The translations under genes were made by a program, and so were the position numbers. Source: Paracoccaceae bacterium (lineage in GTDB: Bacteria > Pseudomonadota > Alphaproteobacteria > Rhodobacterales > Rhodobacteraceae). Taken from it: a DNA stretch of 64,000 nucleotides. Under the pieces are notes generated by a model. That model was not told the DNA's origin, made no database searches, and worked only from the letters and a program-made list of their open reading frames with translations. This document shows, one piece after another, positions 51,829 to 61,548 of the stretch; the stretch's first letter is position 1, and each line of letters starts with the position of its first letter. Location of the stretch: contig QWDA01000004.1 of NCBI GenBank assembly GCA_003605175.1, positions 248,001-312,000 of the forward strand, read 5' to 3'.

Positions 51829-52700
51829 TCCATCCCGCCGATCTCCGCGCCCGCGCCGAGGCGCTGACCGGCCCGCTTCCACCGCTCCTGGCCGCGGCGG
51901 AACATCTCGCCACGACGGTGCTTCTGGGCGAACACGGGCGGCGGCGGCCCGGCCTTGGCGACGAGTTCTGGCAATACCGCCCGGCGCGGCCCGGCGACGA
52001 ACACCGCATGGTCGACTGGCGCCGCTCGGCGCGGTCCGACGCCCATTACGTGCGCGAGAAGGAATGGCAGGCGGCGCAGAGCGTGGTGATCTGGCCGGAC
52101 AACGCCCAGGCGATGCGCTTTGCCTCGTCGAAGGATTTGCCGACCAAGGCGCTTTCGGCGCGGATCATCGCGCTGGCGACGGCTGTGCTGCTGATCCGTG
52201 GCGGCGAGCGCGTGGGCCTGACCGACCTGGAACTGCCGCCGCGCTCGGGTCCGCTCCAGCTCCTGCGACTGGCCGAGGCGCTGTCGCGGGAGGACGAGGC
52301 GCTGGACTATGGCGCGCCCGAGACGCGCGGGATGCCGGCCCATTCGCGCGCGGTCTTCCTGTCGGATTTCCTGGGCGACATCGCGCCGGTCGAGCATGCG
52401 CTGACCCGCGCCGCCGACAAGGGCGTGAAGGGCGCGATCCTGCAGATCCTCGACCCGCAGGAAGAGGCGTTCCCGTTCGACGGTCGCACGATCTTCGAAT
52501 CGGTCGGCGGCACGCTCAGCCACGAGACCCGCAAGGCGCGCGATCTGCGTGACCGCTACCTCGACCGTCTCGCGGCGCGAAAGGACGTGTTGCAGAGCCT
52601 GGCCCGCACAACCGGCTGGCAGTACCATTGCCACCATACCGACCGGCCCGGAACCGCCGCGCTCCTGTGGCTGTACCAGGCATTGGAGCGCATCCACTGA
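51825..52700 (+). CDS. DUF58 domain protein
   Basis: The 291-aa protein shows the DUF58 core GDEFWQYRPARPGDEHRMVDWRRSARSD near residue 45-72. A VWA-like region follows (DLELPPRSGPLQLLRLAEAL, FLSDFLGDIAPVEHAL, GAILQILDPQEEAFPFDG). It is the normal partner of MoxR. GTG start at 51825 in a GTGA overlap; its stop overlaps the next ATG (TGATG). No signal peptide, so it is cytosolic or membrane-associated. Confidence 0.92.
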
Positions 52701-55474
52701 TGCTCGTTCTCGGCCCCATCGGTTTCACGGCTCCCTGGCTCCTCCTGGGCCTCGTCCTGCTGCCGGTCCTGTGGATCCTGCTTCGGGCCGTCCCGCCGGC
52801 GCCGATCCGGCGGTTGTTTCCGGCGGTAACGCTGCTGCTCGGGCTCGAGGACGAGGAAAGCGAAACCGACAAGACGCCGTGGTGGCTCCTGCTCCTGCGG
52901 ACGCTCGCCATTGCCGCCGTGATCCTGGGATTCGCCGGACCGATCCTGAACCCGGACAGCAGGGAAGATTTCGGCTCCGGCCCGCTCCTCGTCCTGCTCG
53001 ACGGCACCTGGGCCGATGCGCGCGACTGGCCGCGCCGGCTCGACCGGGTCGAGGCGCTGCTCGACGAGGCCGCCCGCGCCGGGCGCCCGGTGGCCGTCGC
53101 GACCCTGACCGACCCGGCGCCTGGCGCGCCGCAGTTCCAGCCGGCCGAGTCCTGGTCCGCACGCTTGCCGAACCTCGAGCCGAAGCCGTGGAGCCCGGAC
53201 GACGCGGCGGTCTCGGCCTGGCTGGACGGGCTCGGCAATGACGGGTTCGAGACGTTCTGGATGTCGGACGGCCTCGCCCAACCCTGGCGCGCCACCCTCC
53301 TGGCCGGGCTCGAATCGCGTGGCGAGGTGCGCGTCTTCGAGAGCCCGAGGCCGATCGCGGTCCTGCGTCCCGCACGCTTCGACGCCGGCACGCTGATCCT
53401 GAGCGGCGCCCGCGCCGCGCCCGGCGAGGCGACGGAGTTCACGGTCGCAGCCCATGGCCTCGACCCGGCGGGCACGCCACGCGTCCTGGCCCGGATCCCG
53501 CTGCGCTTCGACCAGGGGGCGACCGAGGCGGAAACCGAGGTATCCCTGCCGCCGGAACTCCGCAACCGGATCACCCGTTTCGCGATCGAGGGCACCCGCT
53601 CCGCCGGCGCGGTGTCCCTTGCCGACGACACGCTCCGCCGTCGCGAGGTCGCGCTGGTCGCCAGCCGCGACGACCGCGAGGGGCTCGAACTGCTCTCGCC
53701 GACGCACTATCTCGAACAGGCGCTTGAGCCGACCGCCGACCTGATCGAAGGCTCGTTCGACGATATCCTCCTCGCCAATCCCGACGCGCTGATCCTCGCC
53801 GATGTGGCGACGCTGTCGCCCGCCGAGCAGGCCGCGCTGCTCGACTGGGTCGAGAAGGGCGGGCTTCTCGTGCGCTTTGCCGGCCCGAGGCTCGCCGCGT
53901 CCGACGTGTCGCGCGACGTGGAGGACCCGCTCATGCCGGTGCGGCTGCGCGCCGGCGGCCGCAGCGTCGGCGGCGCGATGAGCTGGGGCGAACCGAAGGC
54001 GCTGCGCCCGTTCGGCCCCGACTCGCCGTTCTTCGGCCTCGACGTGCCGGGCGAGGTGACGATCTCGGCCCAGCTCATGGCGCAACCCGACCCGCAGCTT
54101 TCCGAACGCACCATCGCCTCCCTCGCCGACGGCACGCCGCTCGTGACCCGAAAGCGGATCGAGGACGGGCAGGTGGTGCTGTTCCACACCACCGCCAACG
54201 CGGAATGGTCGTCGCTGCCCTTGTCGGGCCTCTTCGTCCAGATGCTCGAGCGGCTGGCGATCTCGACCCGGCCGACATTGCCGACGCTCGAGGAAATGGC
54301 GGGAACGACCTGGACGCCCAACCAGATCCTGACCGCTTTCGGCGATATCGAGGATGCGGGCGTGTTCCCCGGCGTTCCCGGCGAGGATCTGGTGGACGCG
54401 ACGCCCGGCCCGGATCTCCTGCCGGGCCTCTATGCCGGAGAGGATCGGCGCATCGCGCTGAACGTGATCGGCGCCGACACGGCCATCACCGCCGCGTCCT
54501 GGCCCGCGCGGATCCCGGTGGAAGGGCTCGCCGTCCAGCGCGAGACGCCGCTCAAGGGCGCCTGCCTTACCGCCGCGCTGATCGCGCTGATGATCGACGT
54601 GATCGCCTCGCTCTGGATCGCGGGGCGCCTCTTCGGGCCGCGCAGCGGGGCCGCCGCGATTCTCCTGACGCTGGCCTTCGCGATGCCAGCGCCACCCGCC
54701 GCCGCACAGGACAGCGACGACGCCTTTGCCCTGGCCGCGACCCATGAAGTTGTGCTCGCCCATGTCGTCACCGGTGACGACCGGCTCGATGCGCTGGCGC
54801 AGGCCGGGCTCCTCGGACTGTCGGAAATCCTCTTCGAACGGACCTCGGTGGAACCCTCCGACCCGATCGCGGTGGATCTCGAAACCGACGAACTGGCCTT
54901 CTTCCCGATCCTGTACTGGCCCGTTTCGCCCGAGCAGCCGATCCCCTCGGACCAGGCCTATGCCAAGCTCAACACCTATCTCCGCTCCGGTGGGATGATC
55001 GTGTTCGACACGCGCGATGCCGATGTCGCGCGCTACGGCACCTCGACGCCCGCCGGCCGACGATTGCAGCAGCTCGCCGCGTCGCTTGACATTCCGCCGC
55101 TCGAACCGGTCCCAGAGGACCATGTGCTCACGCGGACATTCTACCTCCTCAAGGATTTCCCCGGCCGTTTCATCAGCCCCGACGTCTGGGTCGAGGCCGC
55201 GCCGGCCGACGCAGAACGGGTCGAGGGGATGCCGTTCCGCAACCTCAACGACAATGTGACCCCGGTAGTCGTCGGCGGCAACGACTGGGCTTCGGCCTGG
55301 GCCATCGACGATGCGGGGCGCCCGATGTACCCGGTGGGCCGGGGCTTCGCCGGGGAGCGGCAGCGGGAGATCGCCTACCGCTTCGGCGTGAACCTGATCA
55401 TGCATGTGCTGACCGGCAACTATAAGTCCGACCAGGTGCATGTGCCGGCACTTCTCGACCGGCTGGGGCAATAG
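52700..55474 (+). CDS. BatA/DUF4159 membrane protein
   Basis: The 924-aa protein starts with an aerotolerance BatA-type N-terminus (two membrane helices, about 10-27 and 60-80). A long periplasmic region follows (LFVQMLERLA near 520). Two further membrane helices (about 620-640 and 655-675) precede the DUF4159 domain from about 690, with FFPILYWPVSPEQPIPSDQAYAKLNTYLRSGGMIVFDTRDAD and the end HVLTGNYKSDQVHVPALLDRLGQ. It is probably part of a MoxR-driven envelope complex. Start overlaps DUF58 by one base. Confidence 0.88.
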   Translation: MLVLGPIGFTAPWLLLGLVLLPVLWILLRAVPPAPIRRLFPAVTLLLGLEDEESETDKTPWWLLLLRTLAIAAVILGFAGPILNPDSREDFGSGPLLVLLDGTWADARDWPRRLDRVEALLDEAARAGRPVAVATLTDPAPGAPQFQPAESWSARLPNLEPKPWSPDDAAVSAWLDGLGNDGFETFWMSDGLAQPWRATLLAGLESRGEVRVFESPRPIAVLRPARFDAGTLILSGARAAPGEATEFTVAAHGLDPAGTPRVLARIPLRFDQGATEAETEVSLPPELRNRITRFAIEGTRSAGAVSLADDTLRRREVALVASRDDREGLELLSPTHYLEQALEPTADLIEGSFDDILLANPDALILADVATLSPAEQAALLDWVEKGGLLVRFAGPRLAASDVSRDVEDPLMPVRLRAGGRSVGGAMSWGEPKALRPFGPDSPFFGLDVPGEVTISAQLMAQPDPQLSERTIASLADGTPLVTRKRIEDGQVVLFHTTANAEWSSLPLSGLFVQMLERLAISTRPTLPTLEEMAGTTWTPNQILTAFGDIEDAGVFPGVPGEDLVDATPGPDLLPGLYAGEDRRIALNVIGADTAITAASWPARIPVEGLAVQRETPLKGACLTAALIALMIDVIASLWIAGRLFGPRSGAAAILLTLAFAMPAPPAAAQDSDDAFALAATHEVVLAHVVTGDDRLDALAQAGLLGLSEILFERTSVEPSDPIAVDLETDELAFFPILYWPVSPEQPIPSDQAYAKLNTYLRSGGMIVFDTRDADVARYGTSTPAGRRLQQLAASLDIPPLEPVPEDHVLTRTFYLLKDFPGRFISPDVWVEAAPADAERVEGMPFRNLNDNVTPVVVGGNDWASAWAIDDAGRPMYPVGRGFAGERQREIAYRFGVNLIMHVLTGNYKSDQVHVPALLDRLGQ

Positions 55475-55476
55475 CG

Positions 55477-57573
55477 ATGTCGGGCTCGGTGATCTTCGAT
55501 CCTCTGGTGCCGGAGGTCCTGCTCTGGGCCATTGCCGCGCTGGTGCTCGTCACCCTGGGCTACGCGACCTGGCGCGGGTTGACCGGCTGGTGGCTGCGGG
55601 CACTCGCCATGGCCACGCTGCTTCTGGGCGTGGCCAATCCCTCGCTCCAGACCGAGGACCGCGACCTTTTGACGGATATCGTCATCGCCGTGGTCGACGA
55701 GAGCGCTTCGCAGCGGATCTCCGACCGCGCCGCGCAGACCGAGGCCGCGCTCGAGGATCTGCGCGGCGAGGTTGACCGGCTCGGCAATACCGAGCTGCGC
55801 GTGGCCCGTGTCGGTGACAGCGAGGGCGACGAAGGCACGCTCCTGATGGCCGCGCTTGCCGAGACCATGGCCGAGGTGCCGCGCGCCCGCATCGCCGGGA
55901 TCGTGCTGATCTCCGATGGCCAGGTCCACGATATCGAGCGGTCGCCCGAGCTTCCGGCACCGGTGCACACGCTCCTGACCGGGCATTCGAACGATTGGGA
56001 CCGCCGCCTTGTCCTGCACAACGCCCCCGCCTTCGGGATTCTCGGCGAACCGGTGACCCTGTCGCTCTCGGTCGAGGATCAGGGCGATGTTCCAGCCGGC
56101 GAGGGCGGCACGGTCGCGCTGGAAATCGCCATAGACGGCGGCGCGCCCCAGAGCTTCGACGTGCCGGTCGGCCGAGTGATGGATTTCCCGATCACGCTGC
56201 CCCATGGCGGCATGAATGTGCTGCAGTTCACCGTGCCCGCCGCCGAGGGCGAACTGACCGACCGCAACAATTCGGCCGTCGTGCAGATCAACGGCGTGCG
56301 CGACCGGTTGCGCGTGCTGCTGGTGTCCGGCGCCCCCCATCCCGGGGAGCGCACCTGGCGGAACCTGCTCAAGTCCGACAGCTCGGTCGATCTCGTCCAT
56401 TTCACCATCCTCCGCCCGCCCGAGAAACAGGACGGCGTGCCGGTGAACGAGCTTTCGCTGATCGCCTTCCCGACGCGGGAGCTGTTCCTCGAGAAGATCG
56501 ACGAGTTCGACCTGATCATCTTCGACCGCTACCAGCGCCGCGGAATCCTGCCGGCGATCTATCTCGACAATGTCCGGCAATATGTCGAGAACGGCGGCGC
56601 CGTGCTGATCGCCGCGGGGCCGGACTATGCCACCGCCGCCTCGATCTACCGCTCGCCCCTGGGCGACGTGCTGCCCGGCGCGCCGACCAGTCGCGTGATC
56701 GAGGAGGGTTTCACCCCCGAGGTGACCGAGCTCGGCCACCGGCATCCGGTGACCGAGGGCCTCGAGGCGCATTCGCCCCTGCAGCGCCTGCCGGGGAACG
56801 AGGAGGGCCCGCCCTGGGGCCGGTGGCTGCGGCTCATCGACGTGACGCCGACCTCGGGCGAAGTGCTGATGACCGGGGCGGAGGATCGCTCGCTTCTGAT
56901 CCTCGACAGGGTCGGCGAAGGCCGTGTCGCGCTCCTCGCGTCGGACCAGGCCTGGCTCTGGTCGCGCGGCTACGAGGGCGGCGGCCCGCAGCTCGAATTG
57001 CTGCGGCGCCTGGCGCACTGGATGATGAAGGAGCCCGAGCTCGAGGAGGAGGCGCTGACCGTCACGGCGGACGGGCAGACCATGACCGTCACCCGCCGTA
57101 CCCTGGGCGAAACGGCCAGCGATGTGGAGATCACCGCGCCCGACGGCACCGTGACCACGCTGACGCTCGACCCCGACGGACCGGGGCGCTTCATCGCCGA
57201 CTGGACGGCGCCGGAGATCGGGCTCTACCACCTTTCGGAGGGCGACAAGGAGGCGGTGATCGCCCTCGGTCCCTCCGCCCCGCGCGAGTTCGAACAGACC
57301 ATCGCGACCGGAGACATCCTCCAGGGGCTCGTTGATGCGCGCCGCGGTGGCATCCTGGCGGTGGAAGATGGCGCGCCGGATCTTCGCCGGGTGCGTCCCG
57401 GCCGTCCCGCCGCCGGGCGCGGCTGGATTGGCGTCACCCCGCGCGAGGCCTATCTGACCGCCGACATCACCGTGCGGCCCTTCGTTCCGGCCTGGCTGTT
57501 CCTGGTCGCAGCCGCGCTTCTCGCCGTCGCCGCCTGGCTGGTCGAGGGGCGCCGCAGACGCAAGGCGGCCTGA
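55477..57573 (+). CDS. Large membrane protein with VWA- and glutamine-amidotransferase-like regions
   Basis: The 698-aa protein begins with two hydrophobic helices (about 10-25 and 35-52). A VWA-like stretch follows (DIVIAVVDESASQRISDRAAQTEAAL, IVLISDGQVHD), although the metal-binding DxSxS site appears altered to DESAS. A middle region (RLRVLLVSGAPHPGERTWRNLLKSD, FDLIIFDRYQRRGILPAIYLDNVRQYVENGGAVLIAAGP) resembles class I glutamine amidotransferases as seen in this gene family. A C-terminal helix ends the protein. It starts two bases after the previous stop and completes the MoxR operon. Confidence 0.85.
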   Translation: MSGSVIFDPLVPEVLLWAIAALVLVTLGYATWRGLTGWWLRALAMATLLLGVANPSLQTEDRDLLTDIVIAVVDESASQRISDRAAQTEAALEDLRGEVDRLGNTELRVARVGDSEGDEGTLLMAALAETMAEVPRARIAGIVLISDGQVHDIERSPELPAPVHTLLTGHSNDWDRRLVLHNAPAFGILGEPVTLSLSVEDQGDVPAGEGGTVALEIAIDGGAPQSFDVPVGRVMDFPITLPHGGMNVLQFTVPAAEGELTDRNNSAVVQINGVRDRLRVLLVSGAPHPGERTWRNLLKSDSSVDLVHFTILRPPEKQDGVPVNELSLIAFPTRELFLEKIDEFDLIIFDRYQRRGILPAIYLDNVRQYVENGGAVLIAAGPDYATAASIYRSPLGDVLPGAPTSRVIEEGFTPEVTELGHRHPVTEGLEAHSPLQRLPGNEEGPPWGRWLRLIDVTPTSGEVLMTGAEDRSLLILDRVGEGRVALLASDQAWLWSRGYEGGGPQLELLRRLAHWMMKEPELEEEALTVTADGQTMTVTRRTLGETASDVEITAPDGTVTTLTLDPDGPGRFIADWTAPEIGLYHLSEGDKEAVIALGPSAPREFEQTIATGDILQGLVDARRGGILAVEDGAPDLRRVRPGRPAAGRGWIGVTPREAYLTADITVRPFVPAWLFLVAAALLAVAAWLVEGRRRRKAA

Positions 57574-57579
57574 CGCGCG

Positions 57580-57909
57580 TCACCCGGCCTGCTGCACCCG
57601 TTCGAGCTGACCGCGCAGCTCTTCGGTCTCGCGCCGCGCCTCGCGCAGCCCTTCCATGGCGGCGCGCAGTTCCGCCTCGGTCTGCTGCAGCTGGTTCGTC
57701 AGCTCCGCCTCGCGCTGCTGCATGTAGGTGATCGCCTCTTCCCGGCTCTCCTCGGCGTCGTGCAACTCGCGCGCCATCCGGTCGACCTCGTTCATGTCGC
57801 CCGAGTTGATCCGGGTGAGCTTGTGCAGGAGCCAATAGGAAAACCATCCCAGCATGAACGCCACGAAGAGGATGATCGCCGTCGCGACGATGAATTCAGT
57901 TCTGTTCAC
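57580..57909 (-). CDS. Membrane-anchored coiled-coil protein
   Basis: The 109-aa product has one N-terminal membrane helix (FIVATAIILFVAFMLGWFSYWLL) followed by an 80-residue coiled coil rich in Glu, Arg and Gln (MARELHDAEESREEAITYMQQREAEL...). GTG start at 57909, overlapping the end of the OmpA-family gene by 14 bases, so both are coupled. It could link the outer-membrane or periplasmic OmpA/BON protein to an inner-membrane partner. It converges with the MoxR operon end, six bases away. Confidence 0.75.
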   Translation of the reverse strand: MNRTEFIVATAIILFVAFMLGWFSYWLLHKLTRINSGDMNEVDRMARELHDAEESREEAITYMQQREAELTNQLQQTEAELRAAMEGLREARRETEELRGQLERVQQAG

Positions 57910-59791
57910 TGTCGTCTTCCTCTGTCGCTTCCGCGTCCTCCGCCGCCTCGGCCTTTTCCGCATCGTCCGGCGGCAGCCGCAGCGTGAACTCGATCCGCCG
58001 GTTTGCCTCGCGGCCGTCCTCGGTGCCGTTGTCGGCGATCGGATTGGCCTCGCCATAGCCCTTGGCCGTGAGATTCGAGGTCAGCACCCGCCGCGCCATG
58101 ATCGCGTTCAGCACCGCGTCGGCCCGTTCCTGGCTCAGCCGCTCGTTCATCACTTCGCGGCCCTGGCTGTCGGTATGGCCGCCGATCTCCATCTGCACGG
58201 TCTGGCAGTCCTTCAGGATCCCGGCGAGCTTGTCGATGATCTCGAGCCCGCCGGCGTCGATCTCGGCCGAGCCCGGCTCGAAGGTGATCTTCTGCACCGC
58301 CAGCACGGTGTTCAGCTTCTTGACGCATTCCTCGGGCGAGGGCAGGCCCGACAAGGGGTCGAGCGCTTCCTCGTAGACCACGTCGATGTTGTATTCCGCG
58401 CCCTCGGCCAGCCGCTCCGACAGGAGCCCGGCAATCGCCGCAGCGGCGTCCTCGCGCCCGGTCTTGCCGCTGATCTCGAGGTGATCGGGATCGACCCGGA
58501 CCGTGCCGTTGTTGAGATAGGACAGCGCGTCGAGCGCCGCCATCACCCGCAGCGACCAGCCATCGGGCAGATTGGCGTCGAGACGCGCGGCCTGGTCGGT
58601 ATTCTCCAGGCCGAAATGCGCCTTGGCATAGCTGTCGATCACCGTCCGGACACGCTCCGATGGCAGCCGGCCGCGCAGCTGCGCCTTGCCATCGGGGCTG
58701 AGCGTCGCGACGAATTCCGGGGTTTCCTCGCCCGGATCCTCGTCGCCGCCGGCATCGGCGGGCGGCGTGCTGCGCACCGCCGTCAGCGAGAAACCCTCGG
58801 GCAGCGCGCGTTCCAGTTCGCCTACCGCGCGATCGAAGGCGGCGACCGGGATCGTGTGCGAGACGACCAGGCTGATATCGGCGTCCGAATAGGTCAGCGT
58901 TCCCGCGCCGATGCCGGACAGGACGCGGATCCCGGCGGCCACGGCCTCGCCCCAGGCCAGCGACGGCGCACCGAGCCCTATCTGGCAGGGAATCGCACCC
59001 TTGACCCCGGCCTCATGCGCGGCTGCGACGATCAGGTCGCGCGCCTCGGTCGTGTCGGCTGCGCAGGCGTCGAAGCGCGGTCCGCCGGCATCCACCAGGA
59101 ACCGCGCGGTGAAGGGCGCGATCACCGGGCGCGGGGCCGAGAGATCGAGCTCGAGCGACACCCCCGGCGGCACCGCCCGGGCAAGTTCCGTCTCGACCCG
59201 GCGCTTGCGCTGATCGCTCTCGACATTGCCCGAGATCGAAACACGGTCGGCCGTGACCGAAACCTTGCTGCGGGTGAGTTTGCCCAGGGCGTCCAGCGCG
59301 AAGTCCATCGCGGCCTGCCAGGTGCGCGGCTCAGGGTAGGCGCCCTCTTCGAGCAGGTCCGAAACCGGCGTCTGCGTCAGCGCCTCGAGACGGCGGATCA
59401 CCTTCTCGCGGTCCGACGTTGCCGGGATCAGGCCGATCAGCGAGATCTCGTCGGCGTTCCGCAGGATTTCGACCGAGAATTCCGGCGCCTCGATCTCGAG
59501 GCCCGGCGTCACTTCCATCCGGTTCAGGATCCGTGTCGCATCGACAACCCCGCCCGCCGTGGCCATCGCCCCGAACCGCGCGGCTTCGTCCGGCGCGGTG
59601 CCCGACAGGATCACCTGGAGCCCGTCCACCCGGACCTCGGCCCAGGGATAGCCCTCGACCCGGAGCGCCTTGCTCAGATCGGCCCGCGCCCGAAGCTCGA
59701 GCTTGTCGACCGCCACGGTCGCTGCCAGCACGCTGAGCCCGGCCGCCATGGCGATGGCGAAACTCACGGGAAGATAGGAGGCTAGACGCAT
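57896..59791 (-). CDS. OmpA-family protein with BON-like repeats
   Basis: The 631-aa protein has a single N-terminal membrane helix or signal anchor (YLPVSFAIAMAAGLSVLAATVAV). BON-type repeats follow (residues 40-110, 140-200, 330-450; for example VTADRVSISGNVESDQRKRRVETEL). The C-terminal OmpA domain (about 505-605) shows ITFEPGSAEIDAGG, the peptidoglycan-binding GGHTDSQG and LSQERADAVLNAI, with GYGEANPIADNGTEDGREANRR. It tethers the envelope to peptidoglycan. Start at 59791 begins the membrane helix; an ATG 20 codons upstream adds a polar leader. Confidence 0.88.
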   Translation of the reverse strand: MRLASYLPVSFAIAMAAGLSVLAATVAVDKLELRARADLSKALRVEGYPWAEVRVDGLQVILSGTAPDEAARFGAMATAGGVVDATRILNRMEVTPGLEIEAPEFSVEILRNADEISLIGLIPATSDREKVIRRLEALTQTPVSDLLEEGAYPEPRTWQAAMDFALDALGKLTRSKVSVTADRVSISGNVESDQRKRRVETELARAVPPGVSLELDLSAPRPVIAPFTARFLVDAGGPRFDACAADTTEARDLIVAAAHEAGVKGAIPCQIGLGAPSLAWGEAVAAGIRVLSGIGAGTLTYSDADISLVVSHTIPVAAFDRAVGELERALPEGFSLTAVRSTPPADAGGDEDPGEETPEFVATLSPDGKAQLRGRLPSERVRTVIDSYAKAHFGLENTDQAARLDANLPDGWSLRVMAALDALSYLNNGTVRVDPDHLEISGKTGREDAAAAIAGLLSERLAEGAEYNIDVVYEEALDPLSGLPSPEECVKKLNTVLAVQKITFEPGSAEIDAGGLEIIDKLAGILKDCQTVQMEIGGHTDSQGREVMNERLSQERADAVLNAIMARRVLTSNLTAKGYGEANPIADNGTEDGREANRRIEFTLRLPPDDAEKAEAAEDAEATEEDDSEQN

Positions 59792-59851
59792 CGTCGCCTG
59801 GGGTTGCTCTCTGCTCGGCTCTTCCTTATCGGGCGCGGCCGTCCCATGCAA

Positions 59852-60814
59852 TCAGACGAAGCCGGCGGCGAGCAGGAAGGCGGCGGGGATCAGCCCGGCA
59901 TCGCGGTTCGACCGGAACAGCATCAGGCAGCGGTCGGGGTCTTCGGTGTCGAGCCGGGTGAGCTGCCACATCAGGTGCCAGCCGAAGGCCCAGACCCCGC
60001 ACAGGGCCAGCACCAGGGCCAGGACATTGGCCCGCCCGGGCATCGCCGCCAGCACCGCCGCACCCATCAGGAACACCGCCAGCACCAGGAAGCGCCGTAG
60101 CCAGCGATGTGTGTTCTCGCCGAACAGCCGCGCGGTGGATTTCACGCCGATCAGCGCGTCGTCCTCCTTGTCCTGATGCGCGTAGATCGTGTCGTAGAAC
60201 AGTGTCCAGGCGATCCCGGAGAGGTAGAGCAGGAGGGCGGGCCAGCCGAGGCTTCCGGTATGGGCCGTCCAGGCCAGGAGCGCGCCCCAGTTGAACGCGA
60301 GGCCGAGGAATACCTGCGGCCACCAGGTAAAGCGCTTCGCGAAGGGATAGATGCAGACCACCGCCAGCGAGGCGATCCCGAGCAGGATGGCCGGCAGGTT
60401 GAAGGTGACGAGGATGCAGAAGGCGACGAGCGACTGGAGCACCATCCAGGCCACCGCCTGCTTCACGCTCACCGCGCCCGACGGGATCGGCCGCGACCTC
60501 GTGCGCGCGACCTGTCCGTCGAAATCCCGGTCGGTGATATCGTTCCAGGTGCAGCCCGCGCCCCGCATCAGCCAGGCCCCGAGCGCACAGCCGATCCCGA
60601 TCCAGAGATCCGTGAGCGTTGCGCGGCCCGTCGCGGCCATGGCCAGGAGCAGCCCCCACCAGCAGGGCAGGAGCAGGAGCCAGGTCCCGATCGGCCGGTC
60701 GGCGCGGGACAATCTCAGATAGGGCCGGGTCCAGGCCGGTGCCAGCCGGTCGACCCAGTTCCCCTTCACGGCGTCGGCCACCTGACCGTCTGGCGCTGTC
60801 TCGATCTCGGGCAT
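59852..60814 (-). CDS. ubiA: 4-hydroxybenzoate polyprenyltransferase
   Basis: UbiA prenylates 4-hydroxybenzoate in ubiquinone synthesis at the inner membrane. The 320-aa protein has about eight membrane helices and both Asp-rich, Mg-binding motifs: NDITDRDFDGQVARTRSRP near residue 90 and YDTIYAHQDKEDD near 210. The usual LSRADRPIGTWLLLLPCWWGL appears at the start. It is divergent from rsmE with only 11 bases between start codons, so their promoters overlap the coding ends. Confidence 0.95.
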   Translation of the reverse strand: MPEIETAPDGQVADAVKGNWVDRLAPAWTRPYLRLSRADRPIGTWLLLLPCWWGLLLAMAATGRATLTDLWIGIGCALGAWLMRGAGCTWNDITDRDFDGQVARTRSRPIPSGAVSVKQAVAWMVLQSLVAFCILVTFNLPAILLGIASLAVVCIYPFAKRFTWWPQVFLGLAFNWGALLAWTAHTGSLGWPALLLYLSGIAWTLFYDTIYAHQDKEDDALIGVKSTARLFGENTHRWLRRFLVLAVFLMGAAVLAAMPGRANVLALVLALCGVWAFGWHLMWQLTRLDTEDPDRCLMLFRSNRDAGLIPAAFLLAAGFV

Positions 60815-60825
60815 AGGGTGCCCCC

Positions 60826-61548
60826 ATGTCGCGTATCCGGCTCCATGTAGACCACCCGCTCGGCCGGGGGCAATCGGTCCCCTTGACGCGGGAGCAGGCG
60901 CATTACCTCACCGTTGTCATGCGGCTGGGCCCCGGGGCCGAGGTTTCCGTGTTCAACGGCACCGATGGAGAGTGGCGCTGCGAGATTGCCGAGGCCGGCA
61001 AGCGCGGCGGAGCGCTCGCCTGCATCGAACAGACCGCGCCGCTGCGGGTCCCGCCCGACCTCTGGCTCCTCTTCGCGCCAATCAAGAAGGCGCGCACCGA
61101 TTTCATCGTCGAAAAGGCCACCGAGCTCGGCGCTAGGCGTATTCTTCCCGTGCACAGCGCGTACACCAACGCCGAACGCATTCGCCGCGACCGGCTCCAG
61201 GCCCATGCGGTGGAGGCCGCCGAGCAATGCGGCGGCACCTTCGTTCCCGAAGTTGCCGAGCTCGCCAGGCTCGACGCCTTGCTTTCCGACTGGCCCGAAG
61301 ACCGTCATCTCCTGTTCTGCGACGAGGCCGCGGCCGACGAGGCCCAGACCGACCTGCGCGCCCTCCCCCGCTGCCCCTGGGCGATCCTGATCGGCCCCGA
61401 AGGCGGCTTTTCCCCTGAGGAACGCGCCCGCCTCCGCGCGCTGCCGCAGGCCCGCCGCATCGCGCTCGGCCCCCGCATCCTCCGCGCCGACACCGCCGCC
61501 GTCGCGGCGCTGACCCTCTGGCAGGCGGCGCTGGGGGATTGGGGATGA
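60826..61548 (+). CDS. rsmE: 16S rRNA (uracil1498-N3)-methyltransferase
   Basis: RsmE methylates N3 of U1498 in the small-subunit rRNA. The 240-aa SPOUT enzyme has an N-terminal PUA-like part (LTREQAHYLTVVMRLGPG). The knot motifs are LLFAPIKKARTDFIVEKATELGARRILPV, AILIGPEGGFSPEERA and the terminal ALGPRILRADTAAVAALTLWQ. Its stop overlaps the next start (ATGA). Together with the nearby gshA it matches the usual ubiA/rsmE/gshA neighbourhood of Rhodobacteraceae, with two small genes inserted. Confidence 0.94.
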   Translation: MSRIRLHVDHPLGRGQSVPLTREQAHYLTVVMRLGPGAEVSVFNGTDGEWRCEIAEAGKRGGALACIEQTAPLRVPPDLWLLFAPIKKARTDFIVEKATELGARRILPVHSAYTNAERIRRDRLQAHAVEAAEQCGGTFVPEVAELARLDALLSDWPEDRHLLFCDEAAADEAQTDLRALPRCPWAILIGPEGGFSPEERARLRALPQARRIALGPRILRADTAAVAALTLWQAALGDWG

